From Cymbidium sinense (taxonomy: Eukaryota > Streptophyta > Magnoliopsida > Asparagales > Orchidaceae): 64,000 nucleotides of DNA. The position numbers and the translations under genes were made by a program. This document shows positions 24,660-35,018 of this stretch, in pieces. The stretch is from positions 149,179,834-149,243,833 of the forward strand of contig CM038217.1 in assembly GCA_021442155.1 (NCBI GenBank). The letters run 5' to 3'. The notes under the pieces are model-generated. The model was not told the DNA's origin and ran no database searches. It worked only from the letters and a program-made list of their open reading frames with translations. Each line of letters begins with the position of its first letter. Within the stretch, counting starts at the first letter, position 1.

Positions 24660-25640
24660 ATATAAATCCAACTAAACTTTAATCAAACCAAAATCAAGCC
24701 AATTGACCCATTTAGATCCACTTGACCCAAAGTGGCCTAAAGGATATTTTTGAGCCAAGTTCTAATCCAACCCAAATTGGATTCAACCAAGCCCATCCAA
24801 GCCTCATATCATGATCAACAATAATCCTAGAGTGATCAATTGCTTTGAATTAGGTCAAACCAAGTCAACTTGGTCATTTGACCAAGTCAACCCTTAACCC
24901 AAATGAAACCTAAACTAGCCAAAACTCATCCCACACTAAATTGATTGAAACCATTGATTCACACCAACCCATAATCAATGTTTGAACATGACTTGACCCT
25001 CAATTGAGCCAAACCAAACCCAATTGGCCATTTGACCCAAGTTGACCCAAATTGACATAAATGGCCAAAATGGCTCAAATCATGATCCAACCCAAATTGA
25101 TTGCAACCAATGGCTCAAGTTCATTCCAAATTGATTAGTGACCTTGACCAAAGCCATAATTGTGCCCAATTTGACCAATTGGTCAACTTGACTCAACCTA
25201 GCCCAAATAGACCTAAAGGGTTAAATTGGCCAAAATCTAAATTAAATCCAAATTGATTCAAACCAAAGCCCCCAATCATTTTCAATTAACCAATTGAACA
25301 TCAACCAACACCTAATCCAACCCAATTTGATTAATTTGGTCAAATTAATGAACTTAGCCCATTTGACCTATATGAATCCAAATGAGCCAAAATCAAACCT
25401 AGGCCAAATTAATTGAAACCACTTGAACCAAAACTCTTCAAATCATCATTTGAACCTAACCCAAGCCTTGGTTTGATCCAATTAGACCAATTGTTCAACC
25501 TAACCCAACATGACCCAAATTGAACCCATTTGACCAAATGAAGCCAAAACCCATGAAACCAACCCATGACCCATTGGAGGCTGACCAAACCTGACCCAAA
25601 CCCATCTTGGGTCAACCTAAAATCACCCCAAACCCATTTG
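24660..25640 (+). repeat. TTGACC/GGTCAA-rich tract of the 5' LTR
   Basis: By eye about 18 TTGACC/TTGACT words or complements lie in this ~1 kb; about one would be expected by chance. TTGAC(C/T) is the core of the plant W-box bound by WRKY factors. The same tract is at 1-1000, 15930-16900, 39600-40460, 52130-53000 and 58780-59580. It may be regulatory DNA in U3, or simply a low-complexity tract grown by slippage. Confidence 0.6.
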
Positions 25641-26748
25641 GAGCCAAGTCCAATGTGAATCCTCCATGGATCCTCTACCACATAGGATTCTTTCCTCATA
25701 TGGCAAAGTCCACTCTTCATGTCACCTTGGCAGCCCTCACTCATCCAAATGAGGCATACCCTAAGCCACCTTAGCCAACTAACCCATGCTAGGTCAACCA
25801 TGGAGCAAAGAGAGGTGAGTTAACTCACCTCTCTTACAAATCGAGCACCCATTGGATCCAAGCCAAAAGATCAGCCAAGATCAAGCCTTAAGCCACCTCC
25901 CACTCCTTCCTCCAACCAAACCGAGCCATGTGGACTTGATGGCGACCATCCGATGCTGTGGCGGTGGCTGAATGGCCAAAAAATTAAAAATAATCATCTG
26001 TCCACCTCAGCAAACCAAGGGGTATACTCTCTAAATTTGCATGGGAAATGAATCAATTCGATTGATGAGAGCTTCTAGAGACAATTTTGAGCCTCCTTGT
26101 AATTCCCAGAGCAATCCCAAGCTTCCCTCACTCAGCATTTCTCCTCTCCATGTGAAATTGAAATAGGGCACTCCAATCCTGATTCAAGCTTGCTCATTTC
26201 TCAACCAAACTTCAATTCCTTTCACACACTCCTTCCACACACGTTGTCGAAGCCACCCAAGTCATTTCTCAAGCCCCCCAAGCCATCGGAGCTAGGACTT
26301 GATCACCATTGAGCTCCAAAGTGATGAAAGTTGATCCGTCGAACCAAGGGGAATTAGCTTATGTGCTACTCAACATGGCCTCATCTCTACTAGACGAAGC
26401 TACCTCCATTGACCCCACCACCGATCTTGAGCTCCGGCGAGGTAATTCCTCAAAAATGTAGAAATAGGAAATTTTGGTTGGAGCTTTTCAAAGGAAATTT
26501 GCATGTGAGTTGATCTTGACCATTGGATGTGTGTGGATTCCTTCCCTGATGGTGTGGGCTAATTTTGAAGTTCAATCAAGCTCGGGTGAGCTCGGATCAA
26601 ATGATCCATGGTGGACAGATATCTTCGTTCATTACTCATGGGAAGAAGGATCACATGCCGTCCATTCTGCGTGATTGGAACGGACGACCTGATCAAATCA
26701 TGCTAGATCTCCCCTATTTTCCCTCTATACACCACAGGATTGATCTCC

Positions 26749-26771
26749 CCATCTGATCTGAGATCGGATGG
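26749..26771. repeat. Near-perfect palindrome in LTR GC-rich island
   Basis: CCATCTGATCT and AGATCGGATGG flank a single base, with one mismatch over 11 bp. Similar GATC-rich dyads sit at the same place in the 3' LTR (about 60735-60750) and in the copy at 50895-50925 (GGCCGTCTGATCTAAGATCAGACAACC). Confidence 0.7.
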
Positions 26772-26829
26772 CAGAGATCAATATCGCGTCCACCGACGAC
26801 TCAATGTGACTACTTAAATAGCCAATCCC

Positions 26830-26874
26830 GGCACCACATGGAAAGCACTTCGCGTCAGCACGCCATGTGGTGCC
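26830..26874. promoter_or_regulatory. Conserved 12-bp hairpin with TGACG-type loop in LTR
   Basis: GGCACCACATGG (26830-26841) and CCATGTGGTGCC (26863-26874) are a perfect inverted repeat around a loop containing CGCGTCAGCACG, whose complement has TGACGCG. The other LTR copies keep the layout: GGTGCCACATGG...TGTGGCGCC at about 14582-14630, and GGCGTCACGTG...CCATGTGGCGCC at about 60827-60872. TGACG and CACGTG are cores bound by plant bZIP factors. Role as promoter element is inference; the structure is seen. Confidence 0.6.
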
Positions 26875-28639
26875 AACAAGATTAAGTCTTAATTATGTTA
26901 TTTAATGTATTTTTAATGCTGAAACTTCAATAATTCATAACTAATTGTAGAAAAATTCAAAAAAATATAAATAATGGCTCATTTTAAAGGTATTTTAGAG
27001 CATAATCCATTTTAATCATCCTTAATTAATTTTGAATAGTAATTTTTAGCTTAATTAGGTTTAATTGAAATTTTAATTTGCCTAATTACTCCCTAATTAA
27101 TTAACCAATCACTTTCAAACTTTTGAGAATGTTTAGGGGGATGACCTTTGCTCCCCTATTTTTCTTGAAATTTATTGGTTGATTAAGAGAAATTGATTGC
27201 TTAAGCCCTAATTACCTTCCTAACTTAATTAAGTGATAATTAAGCATGTGAAAATAATTAATTAACAAATTGGATCCATTGATCACTATTGAACAGAGGA
27301 GAGACTTAGGGAATTGGATTGGGGCCTCCCTCCTAATCTTTCCCCTAAGTTTCCTTCTCTTTTCAACAAAAATGCTAAGTAAAGATTAATTAACTAATTA
27401 ATGAGATAATTAGTTAATTTGAAACCCAAATCATATCAAATCATGTTTGATTAAGTAAGAGGCTTATGGAATTAGGTTTGGACCTCTTTCCTAACCATTT
27501 TCCCCTTAAGCCCATTTCATTTTAAAGGATAATCAATTAAATTTGGTAATTAAGTAAAATGGTATGGATTAATGTATTAATGACTTGATTAACCTAATTA
27601 AAAGGATAATTGCATCCGATTTCTCTTAATTGATCCATGGATAGAGCTTTAGGTGTTCAATAGCCTAAAGAGAGTTAATGAAATTATTATTAGCTCACAT
27701 GTGTGAGAAAACCATAAAAGTAATTAAGTTAGCTCCTTAAGCTTAATTAATTAGTGATTATGAGCTAATTGCATGTAGGCACCTTTCATTTCATAGGATC
27801 ATTGTTATTTATTCTCAATTCATTTGCATATTTCATTGGCTCATAATCATTTAATTAATTACCTTAAGGTAACATAGGTAAGGGTTTAATTAATTGATTT
27901 AATTCATACCTTAACCTAATTAATCCATAAAATCAATCTAATTACTTCTCATTAAATCAAATTAATTTACACATGGGGAATGGGATTAGGATTAACAAAC
28001 CTTCTCTCATATTTATTAAATCAAATCAAACATTAAATTAAAAGTGACATTAAGAAATTTTTGGTTTATTTTAAATAAGCTTATTTGATATGATTATCCT
28101 TAGGAATTAATTAGATTGAATGAAATTATGTGTTTATGTCTCTTTATTTCTTTCCAATCATAATAAATGTTGTTTGTCACTTTATTCATGCATTCATCTC
28201 TTGCAAAATTAATTAAAGAAATGATTTCCTTTATGTCAAGCTTGCATGTGTTGATTTAAATTAAAAATATGTGTGGCTATTATCATTATTAAATCAAAAA
28301 TTATTTTCAAAAGTATATAAATCAACTATAACATGTGGGGTGATGACAATTATGAATATTCATAAGTTTGCATGTGCCTATAGCTTAAAACATGTGATAT
28401 GGAGTTATCTTTTCTTTAATCTTCATGGATTCATATAAGAATGTGAATATTAGCAAGTGTATAGTTCATTTGAAAAGAACACAACATTTGTTCAAATTCA
28501 TTCTTGTGCATCTCCATATTAGGATTTAGATAGAATTTTAGCTCACATGTAAAAATAATTCAATTAAATCAAACACAACTCTTGCATGATTTCCATTCTT
28601 GTAGTTGTTTTTATATTCATGTGTATCTAAGAATAGCGG

Positions 28640-29230
28640 GTATATCTAGTCTGGACATTTCAGGGATGCATGACTTTAAGTAGCCCCAAGGAGGTCTTCA
28701 CCTCACTCCCCTGGTTAACAAAGGTGAAGTACTTGCTTAGAACTTTTATACACTAGTATGTGCATTCAGCTAATGAATAAAAGTATTCTTTCATTTAAGT
28801 CAAAGTACAACTTTTGCCTGATTTCCATTCTTGTAGTTATTTTTACAATCATGTGTATTCACGAGTAGTGGGTTTATCTAGTCTAGAAATTTAGGGGATG
28901 CAAGGCTTTAAGTAGCCCCAAGGAGGTCTTTACCTCCCTAGTTTAATAATGGTGAAGTATCCACTTAAAACTTTTATACACTTGTATTTGCATTTAGCTA
29001 ATGAATGAAAATCACCCTTTCTATTAAGAAAGAAAAACATTCATATTTATTCAAGTGAATTAATCGATTGATCATATGGTTTAAAGTCTTCTTCCTTATG
29101 TTCATGTGTATAAACTTACATATGTTTGAATATAATAGGTATATAGTTTGGACATCCAGAACATGAGGCTTTAGTTAGCCTCAAGGAGGTCATTTGATTA
29201 CCTCACTTCCATGGTTAACAATGACACGTT
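28640..29230 (+). repeat. Three tandem units inside the 5' LTR of element 2
   Basis: Blocks 'tagccccaaggaggtctt' near 28681 and 28913, and 'tagcctcaaggaggtcat' near 29175, each preceded by a GTCTGGACAT-like or GTCTAGAAAT-like block and followed by GGTTAACAA-like or TTTAATAAT text. Spacing is about 230-260 bp. They correspond to the units at 12235-12850 on the opposite strand. Confidence 0.8.
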
Positions 29231-30404
29231 CCTATTTAATTTCATTCCTATGTATTTTCATATAAGAATTTAGATAGAGCTTTAAACTAATATGATAAAA
29301 TAATTCAATCAAACGAAACATCTAAATTCTAAATGTACATGCATATATCCATCATTTAAGTGTGCTATGACATTGTATGTATAGGTATGCTTAGAATTTA
29401 ATATCATGTGCATGCTACATATTATGGAAATAAATGAATGCACATGTGTCATGTGGTATTAATTCATTCCAATTAATCTTAAGATGCCTCTCTTATTGAA
29501 TATGATTATTTAAAGTAAACCTAAACTAAGGATTAATTTAAAATGTGTAATAAGTCATTTACTAAAGAGAATTAATTAATCAATATGCTTTAGAAATGAC
29601 TTAAGGTAGGGATGAAAGAGAGTGATCCTCTCTTTCCTTCTCTTTACAACATCTAGTTTCTAGGTGTTAATCAAATAAAACCAAAGAAAACACTAAGTAA
29701 AATTCTTAAATCATTTAAACTACTTAAAGTGAAATCAACCTCTTATGATTAAACATCCTTTCATATTTAGAAAATCATAACAAAGCTTAGTTAGGACATA
29801 CCACGCAAGCCTTAATACACACACTTTAGAACTAAGTCACCACTTCTAGCTTTATGTTAGGGCGGTTCATGGTTTGATGTATATTTGGTTTTATGATATA
29901 TTATTTTAGACTGGATGTTAGGATGTATGCTTCATAGACTAGAAATTAGGTTGATATTAGCCTAATCATATTTTATGCAGAGGATTGTTCTTAAGGGGTG
30001 CTTATAATAAATATGAAAGCTCTCTTTCACATGTTGCTTAATGCCTAAGCATAATTCAAATTAGGACAGGTGGGCTTGGTTACCCATGTGCAAGGTGCTA
30101 AGTCCAAATTATACATATAACTGCTTGGGTTGTATGGTGTGTTTAGCTAACACTTATTTTGCAGGTGTAGTTAGATTTATCTTTCTTATTTTAATATAAT
30201 TTTGTATTAGGAATTAGGATTAGTGTTATGGGGGATTAGGATGAGCAATGGCTAGAAGGCTTTGTCCTGGGAGGCCCCATGATGCCTTTGAAGCAAATCA
30301 AATCAAATGAAGAAATGAAAGAAGATATGAAGACTTGAAGATAATAAGACTCTCATAACTCCTATTCATTTTGTAAATTATAATTATTCTTTCATATTCT
30401 GGGT

Positions 30405-30429
30405 TATATAAGGGTAGAGCTCGGCTACC
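30405..30429 (+). promoter_or_regulatory. Candidate LTR TATA box followed by a small hairpin
   Basis: TATATAAG at 30405-30412 is followed by GGTAG-AGCTCGG-CTACC (30413-30429). All LTR copies keep it: TATAAGGGTAGAGCTCGAC (47511 leftwards; arms GGGTAG and CTACCC perfect at 47487-47505), near 11045, near 63075, and a weaker GCATAAGG near 45739. It lies about 1.28 kb before the LTR end, which would give an R-U5 of that size if it is the real core promoter. No transcript evidence is available from sequence. Confidence 0.5.
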
Positions 30430-31699
30430 TATTTTTCTTCTCGGGTTATACAGTGGTACCCGACCACATTGGCCTTTTATTCTTTTGCGCTAGATCTATA
30501 AATTATTTGATGTTATATTTAATCGCACAATAGAAATGGCATGCCTTTTCATAGTTTCTTTATGAATGATGATTTAATGTGTGTCCTGGATCCGATTAGG
30601 CTATTAGGGAAAAATAAAATTTCTACTCCAACTACAACTCATAATTAAAATTTTAAATAACTCATAACCTCACATAAAGCCTAGGCATTAAATCAAAGTA
30701 ATTAAAAGATTTAGCAACCCCTTAGCTCAATGTTGTATGCTTAATATCATGCATGCATATTATTTCACTCTTGCTAAAAGAGGGTTTCCATCCTTGCGAT
30801 GGGAAGGCTTGACCTTTGAGGGTCTCCTCTGTGGTGGAAAACACCTCTTTCTTTTTAATTTAGCCCATAATCTCATTTCATCATGCATTTAGACATGTGA
30901 AAATCCTATGGCCTTTGTCAAAATGAAGTGTCAAAAATCAAATAAAAATTGAAAAGATTTGTATTAGACTAAGTCATTACTCATACCACTCATGCTCTAG
31001 TCTCTTAAGGAGTGAATTTAAGGACTTTAGTTTCTTTCTAAATAATAATAACCTAACTATCTTACAAAATCATATGACTTAGTTTTAAAGCATAGGAGGA
31101 GTTAGTTGGCTGCCACTCCAAGCGGTTATAAGTCCAACAGTTGGGTGGTTTACTCTCTCTTGTAGAGGTAAACCATATACCCATTTTTAGATTTAGGTCA
31201 TGCTTTAGCTCTTGCTAAAGCTCTCTAGATTTAGGATCCGAGTTACTGTTTCCTTCGAGCTACTAGCATAAATCATCACTTCTTATGTATTTCCCTAACC
31301 TTGTGTTAACAGATTATAAGCCTAATTTAATAAAATTAAACTCAAACAAATAACTCTCTTCAATTTCAAACATATAAAGCCCAACCAAAGGATATATTGG
31401 AATGCTTACTAGGCTTCCTAGTATCATGGGCATTTCCTACTTATTTCCTTTGGCTCCGATAATAAGTCTCTCCTTTTCATCCATGTAAAGTTGGGGAAAA
31501 ATCTCTGGTATATTCGAAGACCCATCATACCTTAGGAGTCCTTATTAGGTGATTAGGTCCATTGTAGGGTGGTGACTTCAATCTTTCGAGATAGTGCATC
31601 ATACCTCAATGTCCTGTGTAATCTCTTCAATAAGTACACCCTCAGATCTGCATGGTGTCCCCCATATACATAACCAAAATTAAATACCATAGATTTTTC

Positions 31700-31718
31700 T
31701 GGCGACTCCACTATGGAT
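31700..31718 (+). other. Primer-binding site of element 2 (tRNA-Arg type)
   Basis: TGGCGACTCCACTATGGAT follows the LTR end after GATTTTTC. It is complementary to the 3' end of plant tRNA-Arg (…CCAGTGGAGTCG plus CCA) at 17 of 19 positions, the mismatches being the AT at 31713-31714. This tRNA is used by Ogre-type elements. It gives element 2's orientation and marks the LTR-internal boundary. Confidence 0.88.
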
Positions 31719-32508
31719 GGTTTCTCTCTCCATCTTTAATAGATAATTATTGTCTCCAAGCATCGATAGTGGACTTATATTTTATATAGGTTTGAGATAA
31801 TCTTTCTTTCTATTGGAACTTAGCTTATTTCATCCTTAAGCAAAGTTAACCAACAATCTTTAGGTTTTAGGACCTCACTCCATGTTGGTCTTGAAGCCCC
31901 TATTGGGTCTCCCAATAGGTTAAAAATAAATCAACTAATAAAAGGAGATGACTAAAATTAGAACCGCTTTACCACTAGCTTGGTGAGGCAAGATTCATCT
32001 CATGCTCAAGAAATTAAACCCTTTTTCAACATCACAATTTTCAAAAGCACAATTTCCAAAATGGCACTTTTCAAAAGTACATTTCCAAAATTCACATAAT
32101 TAAAGAGATTTGCACAAAATTCATAAAAAGTGTCTTTTAAAAACATAAAGACAAGCAAACCTCATCTAACAATTCCTACAATTGTTATATGGAGGTTCTT
32201 TTCAAAATCAAATAATTATTGAAATCCCTTTTTCAAAAGCACAATTTTGGAAATAGCTACCTTTATTTCAACATACCTAAGTTTGTTGAATAGAGATTCT
32301 ATTTTCAAATGAAATCATGACATAAAAAAATTGAAACTCCACTTAGCATATTCCATATATGCTAAGGTTAGAGTTTCCCCTTTTTCAAAAGCACTTTTTG
32401 AAAATAGCTATCTCTATTTCAACATACTTAGGTTTGTTGAATAGAGATTCTATTTTCAAATGAAATCATGACATAAAAAATTGAAACTCCACTTAGCATA
32501 TTCCATAT
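31719..32508 (+). repeat. Shortened leader of element 2 with five hairpin units
   Basis: After ~430 bases collinear with element 1's leader come units near 32158 (AACAAT with ATTGTT arms), 32270, 32331 (GAAACTCCACTTAGCATA with TATGCTAAGGTTAGAGTTTC), 32405 and 32485. They are in the same order as the gag-distal end of element 1's array. The fifth unit is cut halfway at 'catattccatat', where sequence equivalent to ~18213 of element 1 begins. About 4.3 kb of leader, upstream ORF and front of gag are therefore missing from this copy. Confidence 0.85.
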
Positions 32509-33640
32509 CAGCCGCCACAATGGCCATTCCCACCACATCAACAGCCTACCCAACAACGGTACTCTTACCCACCGCCAGGTAGCTATTATCCACCTACTCT
32601 TATCGATAGATTGAATAAGCCATATTCATTCAAGAGGGAGGTAGTTAGAAAAATCTTTAAGAATCTCTTAAAGAAACCTGACTTTCAGTTGCTAAAGCCC
32701 AAGAGGCTGGAAGAAGTGGGCAAGAGTAATGATCTTAACTATTGCTCCTACCACTATATCATTAGCCATGTCTTAGAGGATTGTATTACTTCTATGGATT
32801 GGCTTGTGTGTAGCTATAAGTCAGGCACTGTAGTTAGCCCCAAGGAATACTTATTAGAACAACCATCCAGTTCTATTAGGGTAATTCTTGGGAAAACCTG
32901 TGATCCTCTTAAGACATAAGAAGGTTGGGATATTGCCTTATCCCGAACCTCTAAAAAAGTGATTTCTAAGATCAAGAAACTCTCTTTACAAGTGCCTGAG
33001 GCAACTCAAACCTCCAACATCAAGAAAAGTTTGCAACTTTCCAAAGATAACTTGAAGAAGGTGATAGTCCAGCAGCAGCAGCAGCAGCTCACCTTACTTG
33101 CCCGGGATAGTTCAGTAACACAACCACCATTCGAGTCCAACACTCCATCTATAGTTGCAGCTACTACTTCTTCCTCTATTAGCTCCTCTTCTATCGGTAG
33201 GAGCATTGTATCAGCAGATAAGGGCATTAAATCCCTTACCCCGCTTACTTTATTAGATTTCTATCATGTACCTCCACCTAAAAGAAATCAATGAAGAAAG
33301 TAGATTTTACTTACATCTTGTCCACCTTTGATTCTCTAGATTTTATTCCTCTTGAAAACTCTCCAAGTCGAGAAAATAATAATAGCTCTAGTCATTCCGA
33401 TCCCCTCTCCTCTTTATCAAACTTTCCTTTCTAAATCAATCGGGATCACCTCTTGAGATTGACTTGGAGTCAATTGACTCCGAGGACCATAATAGAAGCT
33501 GTAGGTATACCATATGAGAAGGTAGAACTTTCCACAAGTTCATCATTCCATGAAGTCACTAAAGTCAACTTGCACAGTGGCAAAGTTCTACCTCCTAAGA
33601 TAACACCTCAGGATAAGGGTAAATAAGTCTTTGGTTTCGG
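32509..33640 (+). pseudogene. gag: Gag C-terminal remnant of element 2
   Basis: Begins within the proline-rich part of Gag, then the knuckle NYCSYHYIISHVLEDCITSM (32611-32919, cysteine/histidine pattern kept), KIKKLSLQVPEATQTSNIKK, a glutamine run from a CAG repeat (33070-33088), serine-rich text, KGIKSLTPLTLLDFYHVPPP (32959-33294) and the pre-protease motif EVTKVNLHSGKVLPP (about 33560-33600). The capsid half of Gag is absent because of the deletion at 32508, so no particle could be built. The run from knuckle to protease is uninterrupted by an LTR, unlike element 1, and gives the reference for where the solo LTR entered. Confidence 0.85.
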
Positions 33641-34475
33641 TAAGCAGATAGCCCCTCCACAAGATGTTCCACCTATGGATATGCTTGTGGAGGGCCAAGT
33701 CAAAGTTGATTACAACGTCCTAACTCATCTTATAAAAATGTTAGCTAAGTTAAGCATATATGATGCCCTTATCTTATCCAAAGAGATGAGGGAATCTCTA
33801 ATTAAGGTTCTACTTGATCCAAAGATATGCTTAGCTCAGCTGACGCTACTAAAGAGGAGGCACACAGCTTAAAGGACATCATGAGAGCTATATTCAGTGA
33901 TGAAGACTTGCTTCTAGGAATGACCAAGCACAATCGCCCTCTTTACATTACAGTGGTCATTGGCAGATACAGGTTATCAAGAGTTCTCAGTTGATAAGGT
34001 GCATCAGTCAACATTATGAGTCTAAGAATCCTTTCCTACTTCAGGATTGACATCTCTAAACTCCAAAAAGAGAGGATGATGTTGAGAGGATTCAATGAAC
34101 AAGGTGAGAGGGCCATAGGCTCCATAGTGTTGCCATTGGAGATAGATGATTGGAAGATTGAAGCCAAGTTTCATATCATAAACTCGGATACATCTTTCAA
34201 TGCTTTGCTTGAGAGACTGTGGATACATGAAAATAATAAAGTTCCATCCTCACTACATCAGTGCATGATGTTTATGAGAGGTGGGATTGAATATTATGTC
34301 AAAGGAGATCTCAAACCATTCACAGTTCATGAGGTGGATATATGAGGATGCGGCCTATTTCCTCCCCCAAAATCAACAAGTATATTCTAATGAATCTAGT
34401 CAAGATCCCCATGAGGGACAAAAGAAAAGGAAAAGAAAAGAAAAAGAAAATAAAATAGAGCGAGGCATATAGTCG
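33640..34475 (+). pseudogene. pol: Aspartic protease of element 2
   Basis: The catalytic region reads YRLSRVLS, two consecutive stops (TGA TAA at about 33992-33997), then GASVNIMSLRILSYFRIDIS, so the codons that should hold the catalytic aspartate are stops. Downstream the frame is good: RMMLRGFNEQGERAIGSIVL, PLEIDDWKIEAKFHI, ALLERLWIHENNKVPSSLHQ (34016-34345), then a lysine-rich run KKRKRKEKENKIE. Upstream, 33675-33872 gives LVEGQVKVDYNVLTHLIKML, which aligns with 8890-8990 of element 1. Its role would be processing of Gag-Pol. Confidence 0.85.
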
Positions 34476-35018
34476 GGGAAGAAATAGAGCCTAACATTAG
34501 ATTCCACTCACAGTTCATTACTCCATTCGAACAAATGGGTAGGATGACCCGACCTCCCCACCAGATGCATAAGATAATTCAAAGGCAGCCCCCGAGTAGG
34601 AAAGCCTCCCTATTGGCCACCCAATCGGAGGTATGTCGCAGCCACCAGGAGTACACCTATTATCAACATAGACTTAAAATCTGGTTCAGAGGATAAGTCT
34701 TAAGTGGTTAACACACCAGCCAGCTCATCTCAACAGCAGATCCCTTTCTGGTTGACACTTGAGTCAGATAGTGATGAAGACCGTGCTCCAAAGCAAAGCA
34801 TAAATGTATCCAAGTCTGCATATGGAACAATCAGGCATCAGTTGGGAACCTTAGCTCTAACCTCACTTTTCTCACAAAAAGTTGAGGGTTGGGTAATTAA
34901 AAAAGCCCTTAAGTCATCCACAGATGGGAAGACTCAGAGATTCTTTTTGGGAGCATCATCCTTAAGTCAGGAAGCTGATGTAGAACTTGAGGATGATTCA
35001 TATAAAGATTTAATATAA
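34476..35018 (+). pseudogene. pol: Protease-RT linker of element 2
   Basis: The open stretch 34704-35018 contains TLESDSDEDRAPKQSINVSK and LGTLALTSLFSQKVEGW, and ends VELEDDSYKDLI just before the RT. It aligns along its length with element 1's 7658-8047. There is no recognisable domain. It is acidic and Ser/Gln-rich, so a flexible spacer is likely. Confidence 0.7.

Larger units (their letters stand above)
23393..31691 (+). mobile_element. 5' LTR of element 2 (copy c), about 8.3 kb
   Basis: Starts TATTGATCTCAC (consensus TGTTGACCTCAC) and ends AAATACCATA (consensus AACACCACA), with the PBS eight bases on. Sub-regions in order are: a conserved ~230-bp start; diverged ~150-180-bp repeats with CATTTATATTC and ATAAATGAAAT words (23960-24480); a TTGACC/GGTCAA tract (24660-25640); a GC-richer island (25780-26890); a TTAATTAA-rich stretch (26890-28550); three tandem units (28640-29230); then a conserved 1.7-kb tail with a TATA-like box. 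The same plan in copy b and in the copy at 37538/53814 shows that the length is a family property and not one insertion. No tRNA-primed internal region or coding sequence lies inside. Confidence 0.85.

Noticed and set aside
25409..25801. 130-codon open frame on the minus strand and its relatives at 59671-59934 and 15516-15903
   Set aside because: They lie in LTR sequence, are Trp/Gly-rich translations of a GGTCAA/TTGACC-type tract, and shift frame between LTR copies.
33006..33227. Minus-strand open frame with a cysteine run
   Set aside because: It is the complement of the CAG/serine-rich gag segment on the plus strand.
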